Source: Spinellus fusiger (taxonomy: Eukaryota > Mucoromycota > Mucoromycetes > Mucorales > Phycomycetaceae). Taken from it: a DNA stretch of 64,000 nt. Each line of letters begins with the position of its first letter. Position 1 is the stretch's first letter. The notes beneath the pieces are model-generated. The model was given only the letters and a program-made list of their open reading frames with translations. It was not told the origin of the DNA and ran no database searches. A program made the translations under genes and the position numbers. This document shows positions 21,352 to 34,280 of the stretch, piece by piece. The stretch is taken from NCBI GenBank assembly GCA_025094145.1, contig JALLLS010000013.1, forward strand, positions 1-64,000. The letters are read 5' to 3'.

Positions 21352-23694
21352 TCATTGACGATATCGGTGTCTTAGACTTTCCTTAAGCCCATTGACATCT
21401 TGAAAAAGATGATATCGATAAGATATTTTAAGCTAATCATCATAGATTAGCCACCTCTTATACCATTATTATATCCACATATTCATATGTATATTCTACT
21501 TACCAACTCTTGAATACCATTAACATTTATGACATCTTTGTTTTCCTCGACCACTGTTAGCAAGTAATCTGTTGTCATTTGTGGAAATCGTATACAGCAG
21601 ATCATATCAGAAAAATCCTTGTCAATTTGAATCATCCTTTTGCTTATATCTTTCCAGTGTTGTATCCTATCTTCCAACCCTTTACTATCGGTTAATTCAC
21701 TATAAATAAAACAGGTGCTATTAACATTTCTGTTCATAGGAAATTAAACATAATCTAATATAGAATATTTCTAGTGAAAAAAAAGATAGATATAAAAATA
21801 CAAAGGTGCCTATTTGAATTGAATAAGATGATTTACTTTTCAAAATCCAAATCCATTGATCTTCTAAAAATTTTCTTCCAAGAAGAAATCTCACTCTTCA
21901 TCAACTTTTCATCTTCATATTCTTCATCACTGTCTTCATCATCTCGGAAAATGCACCTTCTAATACGAGAGTATTTTGATTTTCGATTGGCTCTTATAAC
22001 TTTTTTCTGTGAAGCCTCCAGATGTGCTAGATGCTTCATCACATTGTCCTGGTTCAGCTCAAAATCAAACTGATCATCATCGATCATTTTCACTGTTCTC
22101 TTAATAGCCTCCTTTCTCCACAAAATAACTGCGTCGTAAAAGACAGATTCAGAAAAATGTATCTCAATATTGTCTAGCTTGAGTGCCTTCAGAGCCATGC
22201 TGATATCAGTGTCCAGCCATCTAGGATGATCGAATGCTTCTTTGATGTGGAGTCTCATGTAGTTGATACAAACATTCTCCAGATCTGTAGACTGATAAAG
22301 ACCTAATTTGACGTTATCAGGTGAATGTAGATTTCTCTGTATGTGCATAGATAGAGTCTAATAAAGATTCTTCCCTCTTATCTAGGGTCTTACCTGAGAT
22401 ATACCATATATCCCATATAGTTCTTTGTCCAATTCTCATTTTCAGGTAGCATCTAGCTTCTTGAAGAGTATGTGTAAGTGTTAAACGCTCAGATGCATCC
22501 ATGATCATTATGGCATCTGTTATATTTTTTATCTCTATTTCTCCCGTATAAAAGTAGTTCAAGACCTTTTTAAATATTTTAGGCGGTATACCACGGATAG
22601 TTATGTCGTTATCTTGAGATTCTTTCATTCCAATGAGAAATAGATCCTTAAACCATGATGAGATCTCTATCAACAGTCTCTTTGAGCTTTCAAACAAGTC
22701 GCCATTGGCACAATCGTCCGTCTCGCTTTCAAATACTTGAATCTTGACATCCTTTTGTTTCAAAAGAAACTCGTTTCCAGGTGCAAGAGAGAAAGGCTTG
22801 GGGTAATCAAGGGGTGTTTTTATATAGTCAAGGTCTGTTTCCTTAATAGCACACAATAGAGTGACCTCGTCGTTAACACAGTACCAATGAACATCTTTCA
22901 AGTGCATGAAGTTTGGAAATCCAAATCCTCTGCATCTCTCTGTAGATAGGTGTTAAAGTAGACGCTATTAAAGCTAATAAAGAAAAATAACTACCAGATT
23001 CGTATTTATGAGAACTAGCTGAAAAAAAAAGTTTTATGAAAAAAAAAAGTCAACGAGTGGATTATAAGTGTTAAAAGACCATATCTTACATGCACTGTTT
23101 GCTGGTATTTGTATTGTACTTTGTTTACCGATCAATACATCAAATTTTATTTCAACTGTTGGTGTCAATCTTCTACAATTTCCTCTTGGGAATGTGCCTT
23201 GCAAGATAAGGTATAGACCGAAATACTATAGTAATATATAAAACAAATGAAAATGGACCAGGACTTTACTTCACTGTTATTATTTGCTTTTATGAGCTAT
23301 TCAATTATAGTTATAATGATTTTAGATAATGAAGTGTTTCAAGTACTAATAAAGTCTGTTAGTATTCATACTTCAATTTTCCTATTATAATAGAATAAAA
23401 TATAATAGAACAGAACAGAACAGGCTTTGTTAATTCTTGTAACTTCTTAAGAAGAGTGTATGAATACCACCGATAGTTTCTAGTTCTGAATTCAGGGCTT
23501 GCATAAGGAGTCTTATCGGGTATGACACTCCACTTGGAGATCTTCCACTGGTACTCGCAGTAGGTCGTAACGTATGTTTGTGCTGATTTAATAAGGTGGA
23601 TAGTTATAGGATATAAACAGTATTAATTTGAGTACTTGAGAGTATTCAAAATAGAGCGATTCTGTTGTTTATACACTTACACATTCAATTGAAC
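21352..23694 (-). CDS. MATH-BTB-BACK protein 1 (likely Cullin-3 substrate adaptor)
   Basis: Nine exons join in frame to 525 aa: 23691-23694 (ATG T only), 23468-23582, 23372-23381 (10 nt), 23090-23225, 22995-23018 (24 nt), 22394-22939, 21837-22302, 21504-21699, 21352-21432. The MATH domain covers about residues 10-130 (EYQWKISKWSV, SPEFRTRNYRW, FGLYLILQGTFP, GFGFPNFMHLKDV...VNDEVTL). The BTB/POZ domain follows (KDVKIQVFESE, LIEISSWFKDLFLIGMKE, IPPKIFKKVLNYFYTGEI), then a BACK-like helical part (TDLENVCINYMRLHIKEAF, SESVFYDAVILWRK) with an acidic/basic insert. MATH-BTB proteins of the SPOP/BPM type recruit substrates to Cullin-3 ligases, and this role is inferred. The 4-nt first coding exon and the microexon rest on frame and splice sites plus the paralog at 50830. 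The extreme 5' end is the least certain part. Confidence 0.8.
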
Positions 23695-24332
23695 AAAAGA
23701 GAAATAAATGTTTACCTCTCTGTAAAACAAAAGAAAAGAGAATATATAGATAGTACAGTCATAAATATGTTTTATCATGTACACTATATCTTTTCCTAAA
23801 CACTTTATCTGACGTGTACATATATCAATTTGCCTTTGCCCCTATCTATTACATAATATGGTATTAAGATTAATTTTTTTAACCTTGAAGACTCAATGTC
23901 AATTGAAAGGCAAACACACAATTAAAAATGTATATGTTCTCTTTCTGAATTCAAGAAATAGGCTATTATTTCAAAGATGAATTGATTACCATCCATGTTT
24001 GGAAGAAGAATATTTACTTCATTTTTTTAGTAGGATAGGTCATATGGAATATTAAAACCAGATCATTCAATCTTGAAAAGGAAATATCCCTGTGGTAATA
24101 CCATTGAGACTGCTCACTACTATTAAGAATACGATGATTTGAAGCAGATAAAGAAATCAATAAGTCTACATATCATTATTTTAGAGCTCATACAAAACAG
24201 AATTAAAAGATAAATTGTTTTATTAAGAAGATTGAACATCATTGTCTATGAAAAAAATATAAAAAATGTATCAAGTGTATCAAATGTAAAAGAAAAAGCA
24301 AAGAGAGAAAGAGAGGAAGCATTTAGATGAAA

Positions 24333-26571
24333 TTAGACAGATTGTGCTTCTTTTATCAGATCAAGGTTCTTCTGAGCATTTCCTACTACAATTCTACGAA
24401 TAATTTTTCCAGAGGCTGTTCTGGGAAATGTATCGATAAACTCTATACCACCAAACAAGCTGAATTCGGGATTCATGTTATTTCTCACATGTTCAATAAT
24501 CTCTTGAGCTAATTTTTCTGACTTCTCCACACCAGGTGCTAGTTTTATGACACCTCTGGCCAGTTCTTTTCCATCATCAATGACAGCTACAACTGAACAT
24601 TCAGCTATTTCTTTAAGAGTCATCTATTAATATAAAGATTAGCACATAAGGTACTGTAGCTCTCAGAGTAAATTGGAAGGTGGGAAATGTTTTGAAGACT
24701 CTTTGAAAGAATAATACGTACCAAGAAATTCTCAATCTCACTGGGACAGATCTGGAATGGGGGAAAGAAAAAAAAACCATAAGTAAGCTGTGTAATAAAG
24801 GTAATAAAAAAACTATTATTCATACCTTGTAAAGATTGTTCTTGATCAAATCTTTTTCACGATCGACATAATAAAACAGACCGCTCTTTTCTCTGCGGAA
24901 TATGTCACCAGTAAGCATAAAACCATCACTATCAAACATCTCTGCAGTCTTTTCAGGGTTTCTGTAGTATCCCTTTTAATAATAATAACAAAATAAAATG
25001 AAATTAGCATTGCTTCAACGATATCTAGCAGTGTATTCATTACCATTGCTGTAGTAGGACCCTTGATACAAAGCTGTCCCGGCTCTTCATTGGTGATCTC
25101 TGTAGATATAAAGAAGAAGAAAAGAGTGAGTTAGTGTATTGAAGTTATAGTATGGCTACTTTCTCTTTTCACTCTTTCTCAATAACACATAAATAAAAGC
25201 AGTATTTACCTTGGCCATCCATATCAACAAGCTTCATGGTGTTTCCATTTTGAATGATTCCAATGCTGCCATTTTCAATTGTTTCGGCGGTCAATTTGAA
25301 GCAGCATGTGTTCTCAGTCATGGCAAACTTGTTCACAACTGTAACATTAAATCTTTTGTTGAATTCTTTCATTGAGTGGACGTCCATTTTACTTCCGGTA
25401 CATATGAAGATTTCAAGAGAAGAATGGTCGTATTTCTTGGAGATTGGGTCTTTCAAAAGATTAATAGCACAGAAGGGTGGACACATAAAGGTCTTGATTT
25501 TGTACTTTTCAATGGAACGACTAACGGTGGCAAGATCATGTCCAGTCAGAATATGATATTCAACACCACAGAAAATGGCATGGTAGAGGGTAAAGACAAG
25601 TGCACTTGCATGATGGTAGTTCATACCAATCATAGCTCTTCCTTGCATTTTCCCCCAAAGATCTTCTATGAATAAGCAAGAAGTAACATTGTATTGACTA
25701 TAGTATTAGACAGTATTAGTATGTTGATAGAGAATTATCATTCTCCTTGCTATTTGAAGCATGTGTTACTTACGATAACATTGTTGCTTTCTTTGCACCT
25801 GTTGTACCAGATGTAAAGTAAAGATAAGAAGTATCCTTCATTATCTGCTCCTTAGTATACTTGACAGGAGGCATTGTCACCCCATAGCTATACAAGATAT
25901 GCTTATAAGGCACAACACCTCTTAATTTTTTGTTTCCAAACAGAAGAATATGGCTTTTGGGAATCTTCAGAAACTCAGCAGCCTCAATGCAATTCTTGAG
26001 ATTAACTCGGTGAGCAATGATTATCTTTGGTTTAGTGACAGATAGATCATAAATGAGAGACTGTGTACTCAGTTTATATTCCACAGGATTCACAATACCA
26101 CCTAGGTAATAAAGACATGATTAAAAAAAAAGAAGAATATATTAATTAAAGTGTTTTTTCTATTCTATTTTATTTTATTTTACCTGCAGCAAGAGTGCCG
26201 TGGAATGGAACAGCATAATCAATCTAATTAATTATCATTTTTTTAGTGGTGAGACATCATATTATATTTTAACTTTTATAAACAAAGTTGGATAGTCAAA
26301 GTGATGAATCAATTGAAATGAATATACTAACAATGTTGGGAGCACAAATAGAGACTACATCACCCCGTTGAAGATTAAATATCTGCTGTAAACCAGATGA
26401 AAACAGAGTGATTTGCTCTTTTAATCCACCATAGGTCAAAAAGTTGTTCACATTTTCATTGTCGATATATATTTTCTGGTCCATGGGAATGTTAAAACGG
26501 TTTTCGAAAAGCATGTCATAGCTGCTAATGACAGGGATAGGAGTGCTGGGTTCTTCAGAATAATAAACCAT
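24333..26571 (-). CDS. AMP-dependent acyl/aryl-CoA ligase (4-coumarate-CoA ligase-like, ANL superfamily)
   Basis: Eight exons join in frame to 539 aa, the usual size of 4CL-like enzymes: 26332-26571, 26184-26223 (40 nt), 25774-26101, 25210-25697, 25044-25099, 24826-24972, 24722-24751 (30 nt), 24333-24623. The enzyme would activate a carboxylic acid with ATP to an acyl-adenylate and then a CoA thioester. Motifs in order are the P-loop YLYFTSGTTGAKKATMLS, the A5 region FAMTEN, the TGD motif MLTGDIFRR, the hinge DREKDLIK, and the catalytic lysine motif PRTASGKIIRR. The 25774 donor joins to an acceptor at 25697, restoring LSQYNVTS, typical of the region after the P-loop. No C-terminal SKL-type peroxisome signal is seen (ends in AQSV). 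The substrate cannot be deduced. Confidence 0.9.
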
Positions 26572-29287
26572 TGTAGATGATAATTGAGAAAGAAAAGTGT
26601 ATGTGTGTGTGTGTGTGTTATAAAGTGATTGATCTTGGTAATCTATGCTCCTCTCTTATAGTATTTATACTTATTCTTTTATTCTTGATAATACCGAGCA
26701 AAGGTAAACACTTGCTCTCTTATTGTTGCTAAAGGATTTTAACACGGCTTCATGTTAAAAATTTGACTAGACAAAACTAAGTTTTATTATATTATTATTA
26801 TTTTTGCCACTGCTACCGCCACTACTATTATTAGGATTCTTATAATAATTATTGATTTAGATTATATATTCTTCAATCAATATTTCAAAAGACTTGGTTA
26901 AAGTTTAAATACAAGCTATGAACCTTTATAAAGAGAAATTACATTGAATCAAAAGGCATTGTACCGGTTTTATTAGTCTATTGATTGGAGTTTACTTTTT
27001 TGATGGCAAGTGCAATTCATTTTTATTTCGAGTAATTTTATCTTACAAATGATCATTTACTTTGTCCCCTTGGTCTTCTTTTTTCTGCGATACATGACAG
27101 GACATGCTCTATTTATTTATAGAATAACTAAAGAAAAATCATACCTACATAATCGATCTCTGTTGATGACCCTTTCTTTCTATTATAATTATTACAATAA
27201 ATAAATAAAGTCGGTAGTGTACAGGTATAGAAAGGCCAATTTAGTAGAGAAAAGAAGAAGAAAAAACCCCCCATATTGTATAAGAAACTGATTACTATAC
27301 AATATGAAATCTTAAGCTAATTCTTTTTATTGCTGTATTCATTTAATTTAAAATCGCTGTATAACTAATATAGGCATATTACATTGGAAGAGTTCAGACT
27401 ATACCTCACTCACTCATTACTTTACTATCTCATAACAAAGTAATATTCTCTAAGACTTCTCTATCTATTCTTTTTAATCAATTATGGTTGTAGTTATATG
27501 ATATGTTCTTGAACTTTAATTATGATACCTGCTTGCTCCAAGGAATAACTTTATTTAATGATAAGACCAGATACCACCTTACAACCTTGTATTCACAGGC
27601 TGACATATTACATTTTATAACTATAAAGCTTAACCTGCGTGAAAGTAGTACAGTCATTGTCATTAGTTCAATAGTGTATCCATTTTAAACTTTCTCGTAG
27701 TCTGCAAACTAAGATGAAAATAAAAGTGTTTCACTTTTAAAAAGGCTATTTTTATTCGATGTTCTGGATATGAAGAATAGTAAATAACAATCAATAGTAT
27801 AAACCAGAAGGTTGAAGTCTTTCACCTAAACTAGACTGTTTAAGATTAAAGTGAGACGATCGTCAACACCTTGCAGACACAAGTCATAATGATGTGTAGA
27901 TGAAAGCAGTATAAAGGTGCAGAGTTGTATTTTTATTTCATATACAGTAAGTCATCTTTTTATAGATGCATTTGTTTACTCTATAGCCATAATAACATTG
28001 ATAGTACTCAGTTGAATAGGACACATTGATAAGCTTCCTTTGTGGAAGACATAAACCTAGGCTATTCTTCATAGAGCCTGTGTGTTTTATTTATTTATAT
28101 TTTATATTTTATATTTTTCAATGAAATGGCACTGGTATATAATATTATTCTCTTGGCATGTCTACTGATAATGATTTATCCAATGTATCATCTCTTCCAT
28201 GTGAAAACATTTGACAAACTTCTGTTGAGTAGAATACATGTGCTACACCCTCATAAAACAAATCAAACAGAAACAAGTATTTTTACTTGAGCTAATGTTG
28301 GAAAATAGAGATAGAGATAGTCTCAGTTCTAATGAGGACTCATTATAATAAACTACATAAACATAAGCACAAATAGCATATACAAGAAAACCGATTCCTG
28401 ACACCCAAGATGAAAATATATACAAGCGAGCAACTTATTAGACATCTTCAACTGATAAATATAACTTTTATTAGACCAAACACCTCTTTTGTCTAGATTC
28501 TTAACACACCAAAAGAAAAGGGAAAGAAAACCCAGGAGCTAAACCCTCTTTTCTGGTTATCTTTGTATAACACTGCTAATGCTGATAAAATATTAAAACA
28601 TCTATTGATCGTTTATACATCATTATAACTTGTGTCTACAAAGCGTTGACGATCGTCTCTGTAATTTTAAACAGTCTAATTTAATTATCTGTAACGTCTA
28701 ATTTAATTATCTGTAACGTCTAATTTAATTATCTATACCGTCTAATTAATTTTAAGCTAAGATCTTATAGAATAAGGCGCTCCAAGCCATTCGCATAATT
28801 ACATAATAATTTTGTTAATGAAATTCATTTCTCTAATTACACTTAAATGAGCTAGTTGCCTTTAAGTATTTCCTTTTGACTTTATTCGCCTTGAGAGACC
28901 TTCCCTTTTCAAGTCATTCTGAGTGATTCTTGACTCAGTCACTCGTGCGGGGTTTACCATTTCCTATAGGCGTACTTTTACCTGCTTTTTATCCGCTTCT
29001 TCACTTAACTATTTTTTTCTACAGCGCCAAGCACTAGCTTGTAAAACAAAAAAACAAAAAAAAACAAAAACAAAAAACGCCAAGCACTAGCTCATCATCA
29101 TTGACTCTTTTTCACCGTTACTACCAAAGTGTTGTTGGTAGATATTATCTCTCGGATTATCTCTCTATTGCACTCATTTCCGCTGTATTGTGCTTATCAG
29201 CGATTTTACAACCACAACTACAACCACATATCAAGACAGTTGTAGATATCCAGACTTCTACCTATATAAAAGAGTATTCTATCTACT
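26572..29287. other. 2.7-kb AT-rich intergenic region
   Basis: There is no supported gene. It contains a GTGTGT run near 26603, a 22-bp tandem repeat at 28670-28745 (TAATTTAATTATCTGTAACG-type units, about 3.5 copies) and two copies of GCCAAGCACTAGCT at about 29025 and 29079 flanking an A/C-rich tract. A 64-codon hydrophobic frame at 29101-29295 (IALISAVLCLSAILQPQLQ) overlaps the start of the next gene and is most likely its leader. Confidence 0.45.
28670..28745. repeat. 22-bp tandem repeat
   Basis: Three full units and a partial unit of GTCTAATTTAATTATCTGTA-type sequence lie in the AT-rich gap before the RhoGAP gene. The last unit has diverged. Confidence 0.85.
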
Positions 29288-32200
29288 ATGCATAGCTCAA
29301 GAGGAAGAAGTCTGTCGCAAGTACATGAAGAAGAGGTATGAGCGTATAGAAAAATATGGATAGTATACATACAATGCTCGGGAGGATTGAGTGGGAGATA
29401 ACTATATTTATGGAGTGTCTGCTGATATCGCCATTCTACACTATCAATAGCTTATGAGCATTGAATCACACGCTGATTATGTTAAAAAAGTATTAAAGTG
29501 GAGCATTACTGATCTCGACCGATTCCACGGTCTATTAAAAGCTCGGTAGGTATAGTTTAGTGAGTAACAAAAAGAAAGAAAGAAAAGAATGGGATTGACT
29601 TGGATCTCTTATTCAATGCATACAGTGTTGCAGCAGAAGAAGTCTATATCACAGCATTACAAAAGATAAGCAAGAACTCAGGCTCTCTTGCCCATGAATC
29701 ACACCAAGCCAATGGTGAAAGAGAAGCACATTCTCCTACAGCCTCCTTTCAGAAAGCAACACATCAGTATGAGAACTATATCAATAGAATGATTGAGTTT
29801 CGTCAAGATCTTATTACATCCATGAAGCAGCAAATGAACCATCTGATAACAACAAAGGAAAGTGTGAATTAAAGGCCTCTGCTGATAAGAACAGAAATTA
29901 ATCTTAAGCTACACTAGACTGATCAAGAAATTCAGAGGAAATCCCTAAAAATGCACCTGGAAGAGGGTAACAAACAGTACACGGATTTTAAAACAAAAGA
30001 CATGATCAAGGTAAATATAGAATAGATAGATATGACAAAAAAGAACAATAAAAGAATGGAAAGTAAAAGAATGAACCCTACTATTAGTCGTCTTTCTTGA
30101 TGTGTGTGTGTGTGTATGTGTGTATATATATCTATCTATAAATATATGATGTATATATGCAAAAATAGAAAATGTGCTATCGTTTTATTTATCCATTGAA
30201 TGTAGCTGCATAAATCATATGTATCAAGATGCAATGAACTTCAGGTGGCCAAACAACAGGTGAGCGTGCTTACAAACACGCAGGATTTATCCCAAGAGAC
30301 ACGAGAAATAAGTTTATCCACGCATCATCCACATGTCTACAACGAAGAGACCACTACAAAGAGTTCCAATGAGAACATTAAAGATGTAGACACTTCTCCA
30401 ATGCCCAATACAAGCTCCCCCATCAATATAAATGGCAGTCCTACATCAGTGAACCAAGCAGACAGTCAAACCAAAAAGAAAGTATCAGGATTTATGGCTT
30501 CCATGAGAAATCAGCTAGCAAATGCTGCCGCGGCTGCTGCTGCTTCTGCGGCTGCTGCTTCTGCCTCTGCTTCAGTCACATCGACACCTATTGACACATC
30601 AAAACAGAATGTTAAATTTGCAAAACTTAAGAAAGAGATCAGTGATGCTGGTAAACTATACTTGTTACTATTATTACTGTTGTGTTGGCTAATCTACTTT
30701 CTGTCAATAGATCAAGAGTATAGACAAGGTATTTTAACCCTTGAAAGCCACCGAAAGACACAGATAGCAAGATCAGCCTTTGTAATGAAAGTAAGTTGTG
30801 TGTATATGAAATACTCTAGGGAATTCATATATATTATCTGTCAATGTTATTACTAGGAAGTAGAAAGAGAAATGCTTCATAAATCATCAATTACAAAAAC
30901 AACCCTACGCGAAGTTTTAAACAAAGAGATACTGGTGTTATCGCATGAGATTAATGTAAGCTCATTCTTGTTGAAAAAGAGAACTATTCCTTTGAGTATT
31001 TTGTAACCTATAAACCCTACTATAGCTAGCCAATGCCTCTTATGATATTGTAGAGAATGTTGATGAGCATTCAGACTTGAAGTTGTTTATCAGTGAATAT
31101 GAAAAGAAAGGATTTATTTCACCTACACCTGTACAATATGATAACTTTTATTATGGAAAGTGCAAAGGTAAGAACAGAAATGTGTGTGGGTTGAGTTAGT
31201 TAGTATAAACGAAATGCTGACTATAACTTTACACTTATTAGATATGCTTTTTGGTGCATCACTCGAGAGCTACTACAAAGATCACAGAAGAACTATTCCA
31301 CTCATAGTGTCCAAGTGCATTGATGCTGTTGAAAACTTGGGTGGTCTTCAGAAAGAAGGAATCTATCGAATTTCTGGCCGTCAAACAAATCTAGAAGCAC
31401 TTAAAATTGCTTTTGAGCAGAATGAAGATCTTTCATTGTTAGACTCAAAGTTCGATGTGTTTACTATTGCCTCAACCCTAAAGATCTATTTGCGTGAACT
31501 AGAAGAACCATTATTCGACCTTAATATGGGCATGAGAGTTGAATATGCTAGTAAGTATTTATATTTAATAGCAACACATCTTCTTATAGAGACTATCATC
31601 AATAGGAGTTGCTGAGAAGCCAAGAAGACTAGCATGGCTACAGACAAGACTCTCAAAGCTATCAGATCCTCATCGTGACACTCTTTATGCTCTTGTTGCT
31701 CATTTGGCAAGGTAAGGATAACAATAGCTATATAATAGCAAAGATATCCCGAGAAGAAATACAGTAATACTTATGAATCAATTTTGCAATAGAGTAAATG
31801 CTAACAGTCACATTAACAAAATGAACCTTCAGAATCTGTCTGTCATCTTCACACCAGCCATCTTCAAAGACTATAATCAAGCAGAAGTACCTGGTGAATG
31901 GACAACGGATGTTGTTTTTGAGGATCTTGTGCTTTGTTATGAAGAAGTCTTCATGATTCCCCCAATGGACACCCATAATAGGCCAATGCCTAATTTGATA
32001 CAAAAGGGTCCTGATCCATCCTCTAATTCTGTTTACTATGATCCTCGTACTCCTGCCCAGGCAAATAGCCAGCTTGGTAGTACACAAGGAACATTACCAA
32101 ATGAACCCGTACAGGGATCTATATTACCAAACCATAATAGCAACAGCATCAATTACAGCGGTATTAACCACCACAATTATGCTTCTCCATTGCCTCATCC

Positions 32201-32879
32201 AATCTACACCAATGTAGCTTCCATTGATCCAAAACAGGCATGCAGTCCACGCACTGCTTCCTTAACTCTTCACCAAGCACAACCCTTGAGCAATGAACCC
32301 TCTTATCCCGTACAAACGACATTCATCACTTCAACTGAACAACAACACGTTCCACCTCCTCAAAGCACACTGTTGAACCAACAATCCTTTGCTCCGATGC
32401 CTATTTTAGAAGAAGAACAAGCGCCAGTGGATTCCACAAGAGTCAGAGAAAATATAGGACTTTCTCGGACTAAATCTGTCAGTGTTCACCGGGAATCCCT
32501 TCCAAATACGCAAAAAAGATCTACTATGGGGGCTATGCCTAAAGGGTTGTTGCAACGCCAGGACTCTTTGCGCCACACAGCATTCAATAATGGCGATATT
32601 CCACCCGTCCCGCTTCACTCGACTCCTCCTGTCCCACAACTTCCTGTACATGTATCAGCAAAGACGTCATGGCAATCACAAAGTCAGGCACAGGCACAGG
32701 CACAGGCACAACAAGCCTATTTACAAGCCCAATTCCGAGCACAGTCTGAAGCAATACTTCCTATCTCTACCACCCCTCCGGCATTGAGTACAGGACCGCC
32801 ACCTGCCACTTCTTCTGATCACCGTTCAACCAGTGCTGGTGATACCACCTTCTCCACACCCTCTTTATCCCAACAGTAG
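29288..32879 (+). CDS. F-BAR and RhoGAP domain protein (Rgd1/Rga7-like)
   Basis: GTPase-activating protein for Rho-family GTPases with a membrane-bending F-BAR module. Eleven exons join in frame to 900 aa: 29288-29335, 29451-29545, 29626-29863, 29918-30010, 30245-30650, 30711-30790, 30857-30955, 31026-31167, 31242-31550, 31606-31711, 31793-32879. The N-terminal half is helical and F-BAR-like (VKKVLKWSITDLDRFHGLL, YENYINRMIEFRQDLITSM, EYRQGILTLESHRK) with an internal poly-Ala/Ser stretch. The RhoGAP domain spans about 401-590 with the catalytic arginine R443 in EGIYRISG, LKIYLRELEEPLF, and MNLQNLSVIFTPAIF. The tail is rich in Pro, Gln and Ser with a QAQA repeat. By analogy with fission-yeast Rga7 it may act in septation or polarity (inference). 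Confidence 0.88.
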
Positions 32880-33571
32880 TGATAACGTGTAGTACAACCT
32901 TCCCATCCCTCTTATTTCTGTTCTCATTCTATATTTATACATATATCATTCTCCATGATGAAACCTCTCATTTAAAAATAAACTATAACTGTCATGGTTT
33001 CCATGCATTTTAAATCTTGGTTGAATGAAAAAGAATAAAATAAGAAATTGTATGGGTCATAGTTTATCATACCAGCAACTCTTTATTGGTGTCTGAACAA
33101 AAGACCCCACCTCCTTACTGTGCTTATAATAAACACGGAAGAAAGAATCAAGGCAATAAGATGGCCCGCTTAGACTCATTTTTAATCTCAAATGGTATGT
33201 AGAAAGCAGAACCATCCCGGACTCATTTCCATTCATAGATACATAAGAATATTAGACTCCTTTTCGTAATGGCAAAATGACTTGTTTGGGAACTTGAGTT
33301 CCTTTTCTTTGATTTGTCCATCTTGTCATTGAGGCAAGATAGCCTATTACTATAAATGCTTGGCTCGTGAATACTTTATCATGAGAAAGGAAATAGAATC
33401 TTTTTGGCATTTTCAACATTCCTCTTTTTTTATATATATATCTTTTTATATATATATCTTTTTTATATATATATCTTTATTTATCTTTATTTATTTATAA
33501 ACAAAAGTCATGAATCTACTCTTTATTTATTTTTATAGATAGATGATTAAAGATAAGAAAGACTAAGAAGA
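32880..33571. other. Intergenic, simple AT repeats
   Basis: This is the 3' flank of the RhoGAP gene. A TATATATCTTTTT unit repeats at about 33428-33485. No gene is seen. Confidence 0.5.
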
Positions 33572-34280
33572 CTAAATCTGCATAAAAGAAGAGTAAGGTG
33601 GGGGAGAGCCAATACTTTCATTGTAATGAAAACAAGACATGAAGAGTAGACTGTTGTAGGAATTTCTTGAAGTCTAGATTCACGCAATTCATAATGAATG
33701 TTCTCATTTCTCATAGTCAATGTCTCTACAGCAATCAATAAATTCAATTACGACTCCCTCTTCTTTTTAATAGACAAATGAGCTCATTGGAATAGTTATT
33801 TATAAAGCTTAAAGACAATAAACTTTCTGTCATTAGCAGTGGGAAAAAAAAGAAAAAAAGAAAAAAAAAACACATAACTCTCTCATTAACAGGTGACTGA
33901 TTTTAATTAGATATAGCCCAAGATATGCACCTATCTTCTATCTGCTCATGTCCTCATGACATTTTTATAGAAAGGAAAAAGAACAATAAATATGAAACTA
34001 AATGCTTCGTAACAACGAAAGACATCTATTTGCGACAAATACCACCCACGGATAGACCTTGAACTGACTCGGATTTTATTGTTGGCCTGTTGACATGCAA
34101 TGCTTGGCACTTACCATCATGAAGAGAGAGAATGTGTGTGCGATTTGTCAAAGAAGAAGAATGAAAGAAAAAAAAGATAAGAATGACAATAGTGATGATC
34201 ACAACAATGATGACAGAAGAAATAAGTGGTAAGAAAATAGCGCAGCTTAATCGCATAATATTATGATTGTTAAACAGCAA
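33572..34280 (-). CDS. Possible small single-pass membrane protein (incomplete model)
   Basis: The exon at 34115-34280 starts at an ATG, encodes a clear membrane helix (LISSVIIVVIITIVILIFFF) and ends at a GTAAGT donor in LSLHDG. A candidate last exon at 33572-33673 behind a CTAG acceptor ends in SIGSPPPYSSFMQI, a Pro/Tyr-rich cytoplasmic-tail pattern. The middle exon or exons that would reconcile the phases were not identified. Single-helix proteins with a Pro-rich tail are common in fungi, but no family is recognised. Confidence 0.3.

Noticed and set aside
29101..29295. 64-codon hydrophobic frame before the RhoGAP gene
   Set aside because: It overlaps the RhoGAP start in another frame and has no family match; most likely leader sequence.
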